Positions 8,821 through 18,417 of a DNA stretch of 64,000 nt are shown here, one piece after another. A program made the position numbers and the translations under genes. How positions within the stretch are numbered: the stretch's first letter is position 1; every line of letters starts with the position of its first letter. The notes under the pieces were generated by a model. That model searched no databases. It was not told the DNA's origin and saw only the letters and a list, made by a program, of their open reading frames with translations. The DNA is taken from the NCBI RefSeq assembly GCF_020886695.1, contig NZ_AP024485.1:124001-188000 (forward strand), in the 5' to 3' direction. The stretch comes from Pseudodesulfovibrio sediminis. GTDB lineage: Bacteria > Desulfobacterota > Desulfovibrionia > Desulfovibrionales > Desulfovibrionaceae.

Positions 8821-9375
8821 ATGGCTGGAAGTATGAATAAAGTGATTCTCATAGGCAGGCTCGGACGTGATCCCGAGTTGTCGTATACACCCGCCGGGCA
8901 GGCACGGGCTAAGTTTTCCGTTGCCACGGACGAGGGATATAGGGACAAGCAGACAGGCCAGAAGGTCGAGAAGACCGAGTGGCACAACGTTGTCGCCTGG
9001 CGTCAGACAGCTGAGTTCTGCGGCAAGTTCCTTGGCAAGGGCCGTCTGGTCATGGTCGAGGGCAAATTGCAGACCCGCAAATGGCAGGATCAGAACACCG
9101 GACAGGATCGGTACATGACGGAAATCGTGGCCGACAATGTCCAGGGTCTGGATCGTGCTCCTGAGGGCCAGTATGCCGGTCAGCAGCAGGGTGGATACCA
9201 GCAGCAGAACAATAACTACCAGCAGCAGGGCGGGTACCAACAGCCTCAGCAGGGACAGGGGCAGCCGCAACAAGGTGGACAGCCCCAGCAGCCCCAGCAA
9301 CCCCAGCAACCGGAAGAGGATCTCGGTCCGGCTTTCCCGTCCGAGGCCAGCGGCATGGACGACGTCCCGTTCTAA
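8821..9375 (+). CDS. ssb: Single-stranded DNA-binding protein
   Basis: A 184-residue SSB. An N-terminal OB fold (about residues 1-110) starts with MNKVILIGRLGRDPEL and contains the W-H-N-V-V-W core (TEWHNVVAWRQTAEF). A long Gln/Pro/Gly-rich disordered linker (about 118-165) follows, and the acidic tail ends GMDDVPF, the docking site for SSB-interacting proteins. It binds ssDNA in replication, recombination and repair. AAGGAG precedes the ATG by six bases. The Q-rich linker is a low-complexity expansion, not a mobile repeat. Confidence 0.97.
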   Translation: MAGSMNKVILIGRLGRDPELSYTPAGQARAKFSVATDEGYRDKQTGQKVEKTEWHNVVAWRQTAEFCGKFLGKGRLVMVEGKLQTRKWQDQNTGQDRYMTEIVADNVQGLDRAPEGQYAGQQQGGYQQQNNNYQQQGGYQQPQQGQGQPQQGGQPQQPQQPQQPEEDLGPAFPSEASGMDDVPF

Positions 9376-9394
9376 TCTGCGTTTATACGATGAT

Positions 9395-9430
9395 AAAAAA
9401 GGCGGTTCCAATCAGGAACCGCCTTTTTTT
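9395..9430. terminator. Bidirectional Rho-independent terminator after ssb
   Basis: A 9-bp perfect stem (9401-9409 with 9415-9423, GGCGGTTCC and its complement) has a 5-nt loop, six A to the left and seven T to the right. It ends ssb on the plus strand and the membrane-protein gene on the minus strand, whose stop codon touches the T run. Confidence 0.92.
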
Positions 9431-10313
9431 ATGCTTTTTTGCGGGCGTAGATTGCCGAACTGGAATAAAAGGTGTTGTAGACCAGTGTGAGCAGGCAGGC
9501 AAAGATCGCTGAGCCTATGCCGATGAGCACATTGTAATAGGGCGGCGCTGTCAGGGCCAGCCTGATCAGCAGCGTGGCCAGAGCAAAGCCTGAGTTGCGG
9601 AAGACCGCGCTGAATTCCGGCAGGAAGCGCTGGGCAATGAGTACGAGCATGATGTCACTGAAAATCAGGACCGTATAGAAGGACTGGAAGAAACTGAACG
9701 GGTGATCCCCAGTGAGATAGAGCACTGTGTTCTGAAGGCCCATGTAGACAAAGATTCCGAGCATGATCAAGGCCACGAGCTTCTTGGCAGCGACGAATTT
9801 GAATAGAATGGGGCCGCCGCGAATTGTCTCATCGAGGTTGCGTCTGAGCAGCGTGTACACACCCAACAAGGCGAAAATGATCACAGCCCCGCCGCCGTCG
9901 GAGATAATGACCCAGAGTTCCTTTTCGTGGCCGGTGATAGAGATTGGTTCCGGGAAATAGGCCAAGGCTTTGAATGCGCTACGGAGCATGATCAAAGCTA
10001 GAATTTCAAACTGTTTGCCCACGGCCTTGGATATGGAACAGGGCAGGGTGAAGATGAGACTGACGACTTCAAGTATCAGCACCAGGGTAAAGGCAAGGTT
10101 GATGGCCATGTAATGGCTGGAGGGAATCAAATGCGCTTTAGGGCCGGTGATCATGCCCTGTCGTTTCATTTCAATAACGATCAGGGTCAAGGCAAAGATC
10201 ACGACAAGAAACCCTGCCACAGCGCGTTGGGTTCTGTCGTGTTCCCAGAAGTGGTGCAGGGGGTCGAAAGTATATGTCGCCCATTTATAGACGAAATCCA
10301 TGGGGTGTCTCAT
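9429..10313 (-). CDS. Integral membrane protein of unknown function
   Basis: A 294-residue protein with about seven or eight predicted membrane segments, including residues 32-50, 68-95, 135-158, 175-195, 205-225 and 245-285. There is no signal peptide; a soluble N-terminus containing DPLHHFWEHDRTQRA precedes the first helix. I do not recognise the family; there is no transporter signature or heme/metal motif beyond scattered His. AGGAG four bases before the ATG at 10313 supports the start. It is downstream of the SNF2 helicase gene on the same strand with a 105-bp gap, so a shared transcript is possible but not obvious. Confidence 0.75.
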   Translation of the reverse strand: MRHPMDFVYKWATYTFDPLHHFWEHDRTQRAVAGFLVVIFALTLIVIEMKRQGMITGPKAHLIPSSHYMAINLAFTLVLILEVVSLIFTLPCSISKAVGKQFEILALIMLRSAFKALAYFPEPISITGHEKELWVIISDGGGAVIIFALLGVYTLLRRNLDETIRGGPILFKFVAAKKLVALIMLGIFVYMGLQNTVLYLTGDHPFSFFQSFYTVLIFSDIMLVLIAQRFLPEFSAVFRNSGFALATLLIRLALTAPPYYNVLIGIGSAIFACLLTLVYNTFYSSSAIYARKKA

Positions 10314-10418
10314 GGGGCTCCTGTAAGATGTGTCGCTTTAGTATGTCATTACGGTACAGTAACGACGATCTAACAGGATTATGACAAGTTGTAAATGGGA
10401 ATAATTCCTGATAGTCGT

Positions 10419-13400
10419 CTATATTTCGAACAACATTTCCAGATCGTCTCTGGTGAGGCTCTTCAGTGCAGATTGACCGGGGATGATCGCATTGGCCACA
10501 TCCTTTTTTTGTTCCTGAAGCTTGAGGATGCGCTCTTCCACAGTATTCTGGCAGATCATCTTGTAGGCAAACACCTGACGTTTCTGGCCGATACGGTGCG
10601 TACGGTCTGTGGCCTGATTTTCCACGGCCGGGTTCCACCACGGGTCGTAGTGGATGACATAGTCCGCACTGGTCAGGTTGAGGCCTGTGCCGCCCGCCTT
10701 GAGTGAAATGAGGAAAATCGGAATATCCGGACTATCGTTGAAACGATCCACCTGCTCGAAGCGATCCTTTGATGATCCATCCAGATAGGCAAAGGGAATC
10801 TCTCGAATCTGCAACCAGTTGCGAATGACGTGGAGCATCTTCACGAACTGGGAGAAGACCAACACCTTGTGTCCACCGTCAATGATATCGACGATAAGAT
10901 CCTTGAATGCGTCGAACTTGCCTGAGGGCAGGTTGGTGGACACGCCAGGCATGTCGAGTTTGAGCAGACGAGGATGGCAACAGATTTGGCGCAGTTTGAG
11001 CAGGGCGTCCAGGATGGACATCTGGCTCTTGGCCATGCCTTTCTCCTCGACATCGCGCAGGACCTGATCCTTGAGCTTCTTGGCCAGAGCATTGTAAAGC
11101 TCGCGTTGTTCGTCGACCAGTTCGCAATAATGGGTCGTCTCGATCTTGGGCGGCAGGTCTTTGGCGACTTCCGCCTTGGTGCGGCGAAGAATGAACGGCT
11201 TGACGCGGGTGCGCAGGTATTCCAGCGTTTCCTCGTCGCCATCCTTGATGGGTTTGACGATGCCGCGTTGGAAGGAGTGCTGCGACCCGAGGAATCCGGG
11301 CATGAGAAATTCAAACAGTGACCACAGCTCAAAGAGATTGTTTTCAATTGGCGTACCAGACAGGCAGACGCGCAGTCCCGCTTGCAGTTTGCGCACGGAT
11401 CGGGCTGTGATCGTATTGGGATTCTTGATGTTTTGTGCTTCATCAAGAATGACGCTGGCGTATTCGAACTTGAGCAACTCGTCCAGATCACGACGGAGCA
11501 GCGCATAGGTCGTGATGACCATGTTCGAATCCTTGATGTGCTGGAAAAGTCCTTCGCGCTTGGCGCCGTAAATGGTCAGCAGCTTCAGCGTCGGAACAAA
11601 TTTTTGCGCCTCTCGCTCCCAGTTGGGCAACACGGAAGTCGGCACAATGATCAGGTTCGGGCCTTCGATCCCTCTATCCACCAGCGACTGGATGTATGAA
11701 AGAGTCTGGATGGTTTTACCCAGCCCCATTTCATCAGCCAGGATGCCGCCGAAACCGTATTCACGCAGGAAGTTGAGATAGCTCAATCCCTGAGCCTGAT
11801 ACGGTCTGAGCGTGGCCTGCAGGGCCTCTGGCTGCTCAATGATCTTGATCTCGTCGAAGTTGTTGATCTTCTCTTTGAGTTTAACGAAAAATTCATCAGT
11901 CTGGGCCTGGGGCAGGTCTTCCAGAATCTTTTCAAGAACAGGGGTCTCGAATTGATTGAAGTGCTGCTTGGGTGCCTTTTCCGGGTCAAAGCCAAGCGCC
12001 TTGAGTTTGTGGCCCAGCTTGTTGAGCCACGATTCGGGCAGACTTGTGTACGAGCCGTCTTTGAGCTGCACATAGCGTTTGCCCTTGGTCCAGGCTTCCC
12101 AGATAACATCGATGGGAACGCGCTGATCGTCGTATTCCACCGACAGTTCGAGGTTGAACCATTTCTCTTCTTCGTCTGTCTCGACCTCGGCCACAACCTG
12201 AGGCTGTGTGGTGCGAACTTTGTAGCGAGTCAGGTTCTGTTCGCCGAAAACTCTATAGGCCTCAACCAGTTGCGGGTAATAGTCGAGCAGGAAGTTGATC
12301 GCTTCCTCCTGCTCCATGAACCAGATGTGGTTGTTTCTGGCCTGGAAATTCATGTCCTGCAATTCAGCGAACAGCTGTGCTTCCTCATCCTGCGCACGGC
12401 GGATAAGATAAGATTTGCCACCCTCATGATAGCTGCCGGTTTGCAGATCCGGGTTGGGACCGGGCATGACGAATTCACCATGTTCGTTGGTGTAGATGTT
12501 CTGAATCTTGAGAACCAGCAGGGAACCTTCTTCATCAAGGTACAGCTTGGGATCGTACTCGGCGTCCTGGAAGATGGGGCCGACGCGTTCAAGGAAGTCT
12601 TCCTGGCCATACAGGGCGGAAACAGGAATCTGTGTCCAGACGCGGTCCAGGAATTCGGACACGTCCGCATGCGGTACGATGGGTTTCTGCTCCACCATGG
12701 CCTGTACGAGCTTGGGTTCTAGCCCGGTCTGTACCGGGTAGAAGGAATTCTTGTAATAAACCCACAGCGGCAGGCGGCCATAGAAATAGATTTCTTCCTC
12801 ATCGGTGATGGGGAACGGCATCTTGTCTTCACGGGCCAGCAGAATTTCGAAATTCAGACCGTCTTCGCTCAGATGCGGTGACAGTTTGAGCTGCATGGTT
12901 TTGGACTCGACAGTCACGGGCTGGTCGGACTCACGCAGATAGAGGTAATATTCTCCCTTGATTGCACGGAAGAACCAGGAGTGCAGGCCAGCCGGGATTT
13001 CGACTTTGTGCCCCCAATAGTCCAGATAGTGGCCGATCTGTTCAGCCACGCCTGGCAGAGCCGGTGAGGTGTCGCACCAATCGGAATTCTCTACGATCTG
13101 GGCAAGCGTGATTTCGTTCTGCACCTGAGATATGCCGGACTTGTTCTGACGGGCGCGGAAGAAAGCCACCTGAAGGCGACCAAGTTCCGGATAAATTCGA
13201 TATATGATGTAATGCCGTCCGGCTTCAGGCTCAAGCTCCGTGGCAAAGAACGGACGGAAGGTCTGGCGCCAGTCTGTACGGGGAGTGGGCATTGTTTCAT
13301 CGGAATCCGTGTCCAGTGATTTCATCAATTTGACCGCAGTGGCAGCCACGTGGCGGCATACGCCGGAGAAAGAGTCCGGGCAATTGCAGTAATAGTTGAT

Positions 13401-13628
13401 GGATTTTTCAGACAGATTCAGACCAATTTCAGACGTATAGTTCTGGAATTCATCGCCATGCACGGAACCGTCGATGTCCCAGTACTGCTCTCGTTTCTTG
13501 AGAGCCAGCTTGGCAACACCGTTGGCAGCAACTATTTCATGGGCGCTTTCCAGAATATAATCCGGTACGCTGTTCCCAATGAAATCTTGCAGAATGGATT
13601 TGACTATATGTTCTTCGCCGTTGCTCAT
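10419..13628 (-). CDS. SWIM zinc-finger SNF2/RapA-type DEAD/DEAH-box helicase
   Basis: A 1069-residue protein. An N-terminal SWIM zinc finger (about residues 80-95, CNCPDSFSGVCRH, CxCxnCxH) precedes a long middle region. The Snf2 ATPase follows: Walker A DEMGLGKT near residue 632, a DEAQ Walker B near 728, and motif V/VI in the C-terminal lobe (AGGTGLNLTSADYVIHYDPW, ending THRIGQ). Such proteins are DNA translocases thought to remodel protein-DNA or transcription complexes. In bacteria the SWIM-SNF2 family is largely uncharacterised. It is divergently oriented from the peptide-binding lipoprotein. Nothing around it resembles a defense island or a restriction system. Confidence 0.9.
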   Translation of the reverse strand: MSNGEEHIVKSILQDFIGNSVPDYILESAHEIVAANGVAKLALKKREQYWDIDGSVHGDEFQNYTSEIGLNLSEKSINYYCNCPDSFSGVCRHVAATAVKLMKSLDTDSDETMPTPRTDWRQTFRPFFATELEPEAGRHYIIYRIYPELGRLQVAFFRARQNKSGISQVQNEITLAQIVENSDWCDTSPALPGVAEQIGHYLDYWGHKVEIPAGLHSWFFRAIKGEYYLYLRESDQPVTVESKTMQLKLSPHLSEDGLNFEILLAREDKMPFPITDEEEIYFYGRLPLWVYYKNSFYPVQTGLEPKLVQAMVEQKPIVPHADVSEFLDRVWTQIPVSALYGQEDFLERVGPIFQDAEYDPKLYLDEEGSLLVLKIQNIYTNEHGEFVMPGPNPDLQTGSYHEGGKSYLIRRAQDEEAQLFAELQDMNFQARNNHIWFMEQEEAINFLLDYYPQLVEAYRVFGEQNLTRYKVRTTQPQVVAEVETDEEEKWFNLELSVEYDDQRVPIDVIWEAWTKGKRYVQLKDGSYTSLPESWLNKLGHKLKALGFDPEKAPKQHFNQFETPVLEKILEDLPQAQTDEFFVKLKEKINNFDEIKIIEQPEALQATLRPYQAQGLSYLNFLREYGFGGILADEMGLGKTIQTLSYIQSLVDRGIEGPNLIIVPTSVLPNWEREAQKFVPTLKLLTIYGAKREGLFQHIKDSNMVITTYALLRRDLDELLKFEYASVILDEAQNIKNPNTITARSVRKLQAGLRVCLSGTPIENNLFELWSLFEFLMPGFLGSQHSFQRGIVKPIKDGDEETLEYLRTRVKPFILRRTKAEVAKDLPPKIETTHYCELVDEQRELYNALAKKLKDQVLRDVEEKGMAKSQMSILDALLKLRQICCHPRLLKLDMPGVSTNLPSGKFDAFKDLIVDIIDGGHKVLVFSQFVKMLHVIRNWLQIREIPFAYLDGSSKDRFEQVDRFNDSPDIPIFLISLKAGGTGLNLTSADYVIHYDPWWNPAVENQATDRTHRIGQKRQVFAYKMICQNTVEERILKLQEQKKDVANAIIPGQSALKSLTRDDLEMLFEI

Positions 13629-13817
13629 CAGTATTCTTTAGCTAGTCGAAAGTTAGACAGGGTTCATTACATGTATCTATGGCAATGGGCAAGTGGGATA
13701 TGTCTGAATTATGGATCATCATGTCCTTGGCTTTTTACATCCGTTGGGCCATAGTGACAACAGCATGCCATATTCATATAATTATATGGTCCAACCAAGC
13801 TCAATTTGCAAGGAAAA

Positions 13818-15455
13818 ATGAGACTCACCAACCTGATTATCGTTATCTTTTGTCTGTTCAGCCTCGCCGCCTGCGGAGAGGGGGGAGGGCCTGCTACTCC
13901 TGTTAAACCGATACACCCTGCGGATATTCCGGCCCAACCTCAGACGGGGGGCTCATTTGTCGAGGCGAGTATTGGTGAACCAAGCAATCTTATTACCATT
14001 TTGTCCACCGATAGGCCATCGCACGAGGTCGCCAGCCGTATTTATGTTAATCTTTTGAAATATGACAAGAATATCAACCTGGTCCCGTATGCTGCGAAGT
14101 CCTATGAGGTCCTGGATGGTGGCAAACTGCTGAAATTTACATTGCGGAATGACATTTACTGGACCGATGGGGTGCAGCTCACCGCAGAGGATGTCGAATA
14201 TACCTACAGGCTGACCATAGACCCCAAGACGCCCACGGCCTATGCAGGCAACTTCAAACAGGTCAAATCATTTCGATTGACCGGGAAGTTCTCGTTTGAA
14301 GTCGAATATGAAAAACCCTTTGCAAAGGCACTGGTTTCATGGGCAACGGATATCCTGCCCAAGCATGCTCTTGAGGGTGAGGACCTGCTCAACACGAAAT
14401 ATAGTCGACAACCGTTGGGGGCTGGTCCGTACAAACTCAAGGAGTGGACACCAGGCAGTCAGGTCGTGTTGGAAGCCAATCCGGATTTTTTTGAGGGTAG
14501 GCCGTACATTGATGAAGTCGTGTATCGCATCATTCCTGACATGGGCACCCAGTTTCTGGAGCTCAAGGCAGGGAATCTGGATACCGTCAGTCTGAATCCA
14601 TTGCAGTATCTTTACCAGACATCCGGTCCTGGATGGGATGGGAGTTTCAACAAGTTCAAGTACACGGCCTCGGCTTATTCCTTTTTGGGGTTTAATTTTA
14701 AGCATCCGTTTTTTCAAGATGTTCGTGTGCGTCAGGCCATTGATTACGCTATTGACAGGCGCGAGATAATCAAGGGAGTTCTATACGGACTGGGCGAACC
14801 GGCCAATGGCCCCTACGAGCCTGGCACTTGGCAGTACAATGTCGATGTAAAACCGAGGAAATTCAATCTTGCCGAGTCTCGTCGTCTGTTGGCAGAGGCG
14901 GGATGGAGCGACACTGATGGCGATGGGATACTGGACAAGGACGGAAGGCCGTTTGCCTTTTCCATTATTACCAACCAGGGGAACACCCAGCGCATCAAGT
15001 GTGGTATTATCATTCAACATCGGTTGAAAGATCTCGGTATCAAGGTCGAGGTCAGAGCCATTGAATGGGCTGCTTTTTTGAAGGAGTTCATTGACAAGGG
15101 ACGGTTCGACGCTATTATTTTAGGATGGAATATTCTTCAAGATCCCGATATTTATAATGTATGGCATTCTTCTATGGCCGTTAACGGTGGATTGAACTTT
15201 ATCCACTATATCAACCCTGAATTGGATGAACTGCTCTCCAAAGGTCGGTACCTGGTGAAGCAGGAAGAGCGCAAACCCATTTATGACAAGGTTCAGCGTA
15301 TCCTGCATGACGATGTACCGTATTGTTTTCTGTATGTTCCAATGACGTTGCCTATTGTGAAGGCCAGGGTGCAGAATATAACAGCGGCACCTGCCGGGAT
15401 AGCCTATAATTTCAATCAGTGGTGGATTCCACAAACCTTACAGCATCAACCGTAA
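13818..15455 (+). CDS. ABC transporter substrate-binding lipoprotein (family 5, peptide/nickel type)
   Basis: A 545-residue extracytoplasmic binding protein with a lipoprotein signal: a basic start, a hydrophobic run and the lipobox LAAC, then a Gly/Pro linker. The body fits SBP_bac_5. It has an N-terminal strand (GGSFVEASIGEPSNL), the domain segment including FTLRNDIYWTDG and LTAEDVEYTY, and the C-terminal part with VRQAIDYAIDR. The ATG at 13818 gives the best signal peptide; an upstream in-frame TTG at 13806 is less likely. No permease or ATPase gene is nearby, so it is an orphan binding protein. It ends only 13 bp before rsh. Confidence 0.88.
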   Translation: MRLTNLIIVIFCLFSLAACGEGGGPATPVKPIHPADIPAQPQTGGSFVEASIGEPSNLITILSTDRPSHEVASRIYVNLLKYDKNINLVPYAAKSYEVLDGGKLLKFTLRNDIYWTDGVQLTAEDVEYTYRLTIDPKTPTAYAGNFKQVKSFRLTGKFSFEVEYEKPFAKALVSWATDILPKHALEGEDLLNTKYSRQPLGAGPYKLKEWTPGSQVVLEANPDFFEGRPYIDEVVYRIIPDMGTQFLELKAGNLDTVSLNPLQYLYQTSGPGWDGSFNKFKYTASAYSFLGFNFKHPFFQDVRVRQAIDYAIDRREIIKGVLYGLGEPANGPYEPGTWQYNVDVKPRKFNLAESRRLLAEAGWSDTDGDGILDKDGRPFAFSIITNQGNTQRIKCGIIIQHRLKDLGIKVEVRAIEWAAFLKEFIDKGRFDAIILGWNILQDPDIYNVWHSSMAVNGGLNFIHYINPELDELLSKGRYLVKQEERKPIYDKVQRILHDDVPYCFLYVPMTLPIVKARVQNITAAPAGIAYNFNQWWIPQTLQHQP

Positions 15456-15468
15456 AGACCGGAATTTC

Positions 15469-17643
15469 ATGATTCGCATCAATCAGATCACCGAACAGGT
15501 GGCTACATATATCGATAAGCCCGATTTGGACCTTATCCAGAGGGCGTATGTTTTTTCCGCACAGGCTCATGATGGTGTCGTGCGGCGGTCTGGTGAGCCG
15601 TATATTTCCCATCCCATAAATGTCGCGTATCTTTTGGCCAACATGCAGCTTGACGAAGCCACTGTTGCGGCCGGCCTCCTGCATGACACGGTGGAGGATA
15701 CCGATACCACGGTTGATGAGATCGAAGAGCTGTTCGGCTCGGACGTGGCTGATATCGTGGATGGCGTCACCAAAATATCCCGGATGGATTTCGAGTCCAA
15801 GGCCGTGCAGCAGGCGGAGAATATTCGCAAGCTCATTCTGGCTATGGCCGAGGATATTCGTGTGCTTATGGTTAAGCTGGCCGACAGGCTGCACAACATG
15901 CGTACGCTGGAGCACATGAAGCCGGTCAAGCAGCGGCTCATTGCCCAGGAGACCCAGGATATCTATGCGCCGTTGGCCAACCGCCTCGGTTTGCACCGGA
16001 TCAAGACCGAACTGGAAGATCTCTGTCTGCGCTTTTTGAAACCCGATGTTTTTGAACAGCTCTCGGAAGCTGTGTCCGAACACCGGGCCGCCGGTGAGCC
16101 GTATATCGACAAGGTTATCGCTCTCATGCAGAGCATGCTCAAGAAGAACAAGATGCAGGGGCAGGTCTATGGGCGCACCAAGCATCTGCATTCCATTCAT
16201 GTCAAGATGGAGCAGCAGGGGTTGACGTTTGATGAGATATACGACCTCATCGCCTTTCGTATCATCGTCAAGTCGTTGAAGGACTGTTACGCTGTTCTCG
16301 GCCTCATCCATGCGGAATGGCGTCCTGTCCCAGGGCGTTTCAAGGATTATATTTCCATCCCCAAGACGAACATGTATCAGTCGCTCCACTCCACGGTCAT
16401 CGGGCCGGATGGCGAGCGCATCGAGTTTCAGATTCGTACTGAAGAAATGAACCAGATCGCTGAGTATGGTGTGGCCGCTCACTGGCAGTACAAGGAAGTG
16501 GGCAAGGGAGCCAAACGGGGCAAGACCGCCGGGAAGCGGGATGCCGAGCGGTATACCTGGCTCAAGCAGATCATGGACTGGCAGCGGGAGTTGTCTGACC
16601 CTCGTGAGTTCATGTCCTCACTGCGGCTGGAGATGTTTCAGGACGAAGTGTACGTATTTACGCCCAATGGTGACATCAAGGAGTTGCCTGACGGGGCCAC
16701 CCCGGTTGATTTTGCCTACGCCATTCATTCCGAAGTGGGAGATATTTGTGCCGGAGCCAAGGTCAACGGACGAATCGTACCGTTGCATTCGACGCTCAAG
16801 AACGGTGACTCCGTGGAAGTCATTACGGACAAGAATCGGGTCCCCAGTCGGGACTGGCTCAAATTCGTCAAGACCGCCAAGGCGCGTACCCGTATCAAGC
16901 AGTACATCCGTACCGTGGAACGCGAGCGGGCCATTGCCCTTGGCAAGGATCTGCTGGACAAGGAAGGGCGTCGTACCGGTATCAACGTGCAGAAAGCCAT
17001 CAAGGATGGCGAGTTCATCCGGTTGGCTGAAGAGTTCAATTGCAGCAGTGTGGATGATCTCCTGACCCAGGTTGGTTTTTCCCGTTTTACACCGCGTAAG
17101 GTGTTGAAACGTCTGTACGCCCTTACTCACGACGAGCCGCTGGATGAACGCAAGCTCAAGGACAAGGAAAAGGGCACAGAAGGGGAGAGCAAGAAAAAAC
17201 CTAAAGCTGACGGGTTGCTGATCTCCGGCGTAGACAATGTGCTTGTTCGTTTCGCGGTCTGCTGCAATCCATTACCCGGTGAGCCTATTGTAGGTTATAT
17301 CACCCGTGGGCGGGGTGTGACCGTGCATCGTGTCGATTGCCCCAATGTCAAAAGTTTTGAAGATGAGCGGCTCCTTCAGGTGACCTGGGAAGGGATTGAA
17401 GAAAAGCCGTATCCAGCCAAGGTCAAAATCAAATGCCTTAACAAGCCCGGCATGCTTGGCAAGATTTGCACCATGCTGGCAGACATGGATGTCAATATTG
17501 ACTCCGGTAGTTTCAAATCTCACGTGGACGGCACATCTCTTCTGGAGTTTACCGTTGAGGTAAAGGATCTGGATCAGCTCTATTCGGCTCTGGCTGAAGT
17601 CAAAAAGCTCAAAGCGGTGCAGGAAGCTCTGCGCGTATCGTGA
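15469..17643 (+). CDS. rsh: Bifunctional (p)ppGpp synthetase/hydrolase, RelA/SpoT family
   Basis: A 724-residue long RSH enzyme. The HD hydrolase domain (about 25-180) keeps the HDTVED motif near residue 70, so ppGpp hydrolysis should be active. The synthetase domain (about 230-345) has YGRTKHLHSIHVKM, DLIAFRIIV and the region KDYISIPKTNMYQSLHST. TGS (about 392-454, VYVFTPNGDIKELPDGATP), a cysteine-containing zinc-finger-like section (VCCNPLPGEPIVGY) and a C-terminal ACT domain (about 650-724) follow. It makes and degrades the stringent-response alarmone. A hairpin follows the gene. It may be cotranscribed with the binding-protein gene 13 bp upstream, as there is little room for a separate promoter. 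Confidence 0.95.
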   Translation: MIRINQITEQVATYIDKPDLDLIQRAYVFSAQAHDGVVRRSGEPYISHPINVAYLLANMQLDEATVAAGLLHDTVEDTDTTVDEIEELFGSDVADIVDGVTKISRMDFESKAVQQAENIRKLILAMAEDIRVLMVKLADRLHNMRTLEHMKPVKQRLIAQETQDIYAPLANRLGLHRIKTELEDLCLRFLKPDVFEQLSEAVSEHRAAGEPYIDKVIALMQSMLKKNKMQGQVYGRTKHLHSIHVKMEQQGLTFDEIYDLIAFRIIVKSLKDCYAVLGLIHAEWRPVPGRFKDYISIPKTNMYQSLHSTVIGPDGERIEFQIRTEEMNQIAEYGVAAHWQYKEVGKGAKRGKTAGKRDAERYTWLKQIMDWQRELSDPREFMSSLRLEMFQDEVYVFTPNGDIKELPDGATPVDFAYAIHSEVGDICAGAKVNGRIVPLHSTLKNGDSVEVITDKNRVPSRDWLKFVKTAKARTRIKQYIRTVERERAIALGKDLLDKEGRRTGINVQKAIKDGEFIRLAEEFNCSSVDDLLTQVGFSRFTPRKVLKRLYALTHDEPLDERKLKDKEKGTEGESKKKPKADGLLISGVDNVLVRFAVCCNPLPGEPIVGYITRGRGVTVHRVDCPNVKSFEDERLLQVTWEGIEEKPYPAKVKIKCLNKPGMLGKICTMLADMDVNIDSGSFKSHVDGTSLLEFTVEVKDLDQLYSALAEVKKLKAVQEALRVS

Positions 17644-17692
17644 TTGTGCGCCATGGCGGGAGGTATGCCGCTCCCGACATCCCTTACAAATA

Positions 17693-17724
17693 CCAGAAAG
17701 CCCGCAGATGAGCGGGCTTTCTGG
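17693..17724 (+). terminator. Strong hairpin after rsh, likely terminator
   Basis: A perfect 13-bp stem (17693-17705 with 17712-17724) has a 6-nt loop. It is not followed by a long T run, so termination may be imperfect. It lies between convergent genes. Confidence 0.6.
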
Positions 17725-17758
17725 TTAGAGGGTTGGGGGAGAGGCAGAGACTCAAAAT

Positions 17759-18154
17759 TTACTTGGGGTGACAGGACTTGCAACTGACCGGGACCGGCTT
17801 GCCATCTCTCTTCTTCACGATCTTGTGACAGCCGAGACAGCTGTTTTCAGCCTTCTTGGAATGGAACGCTGTATAGTAGGCGGTCTTTTCCTTCTTGCCG
17901 GGTTGGTCATGGCAACCAGGGGTAGCACAACTCTGTATGTCACTCTTTCCGTCCCATGTGTGGTGGCAGGTTACACAGTCTATCTTGGCGTCGTCGTGCC
18001 GCTTGTGGGAGAAGTCCACCATGGTCTTTGAAGCCGTCATGCCTTCGGGCGGTCCAAGCTTCAAATCTCCGGGAGCATCAGGGGCTGCATTGGCCAACCC
18101 TCCTGCCAGGGTCAGCATACAGACTGTGAGTATGGTCATAATGAGGCGATACAT
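17759..18154 (-). CDS. Periplasmic tetraheme cytochrome c3
   Basis: A 131-residue protein with a Sec signal peptide (MYRLIMTILTV, cleavage likely after GGLANA). It carries four c-type heme attachment sites in class III order: CVTCH, CATPGCH (CX4CH), CLGCH and CKSCH. The axial-ligand region FSHKRH lies before heme 1. Such cytochromes c3 accept electrons from periplasmic hydrogenases and formate dehydrogenases and pass them to membrane redox complexes in sulfate reducers. GGAGG five bases before the ATG supports the start. This gene is the best taxonomic marker in the window. It is monocistronic. Confidence 0.95.
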   Translation of the reverse strand: MYRLIMTILTVCMLTLAGGLANAAPDAPGDLKLGPPEGMTASKTMVDFSHKRHDDAKIDCVTCHHTWDGKSDIQSCATPGCHDQPGKKEKTAYYTAFHSKKAENSCLGCHKIVKKRDGKPVPVSCKSCHPK

Positions 18155-18366
18155 GCGTTCCTCCGTTGTTGTGGGTCAGTATCATACGGGATAAGGCAAA
18201 GGGTGTGCCATATACTAATGTCTTGAAATATAGTGATTTATATTTTTGAGCGTATGAGAGGAGTACGCTTTTTGCGCACGATGCTCCATTCATGGTCACT
18301 GTTTTGTGTACACGTACAGGCTCGTTTCCAATCTGTTCTTTCATGGGGAGGACAGGTACAGGACAC

Positions 18367-18393
18367 AAAAAAGGGGAAGCAGTCTGCTTCCCC
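18367..18393 (-). terminator. Rho-independent terminator of the amino acid ABC operon
   Basis: Read on the minus strand, an 8-10-bp stem (18373-18382 with 18384-18393, GGGGAAGC core) is followed by six T. It lies 25 bp after the stop of the permease gene. Confidence 0.85.
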
Positions 18394-18417
18394 TTGTATA
18401 TTTGTGCGGAATTGAGT

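Noticed and set aside
9180..9320. Repetitive CAGCAG stretches as a repeat array
   Set aside because: They encode the Gln/Pro-rich linker of SSB; irregular units without spacers, not CRISPR or a mobile repeat.
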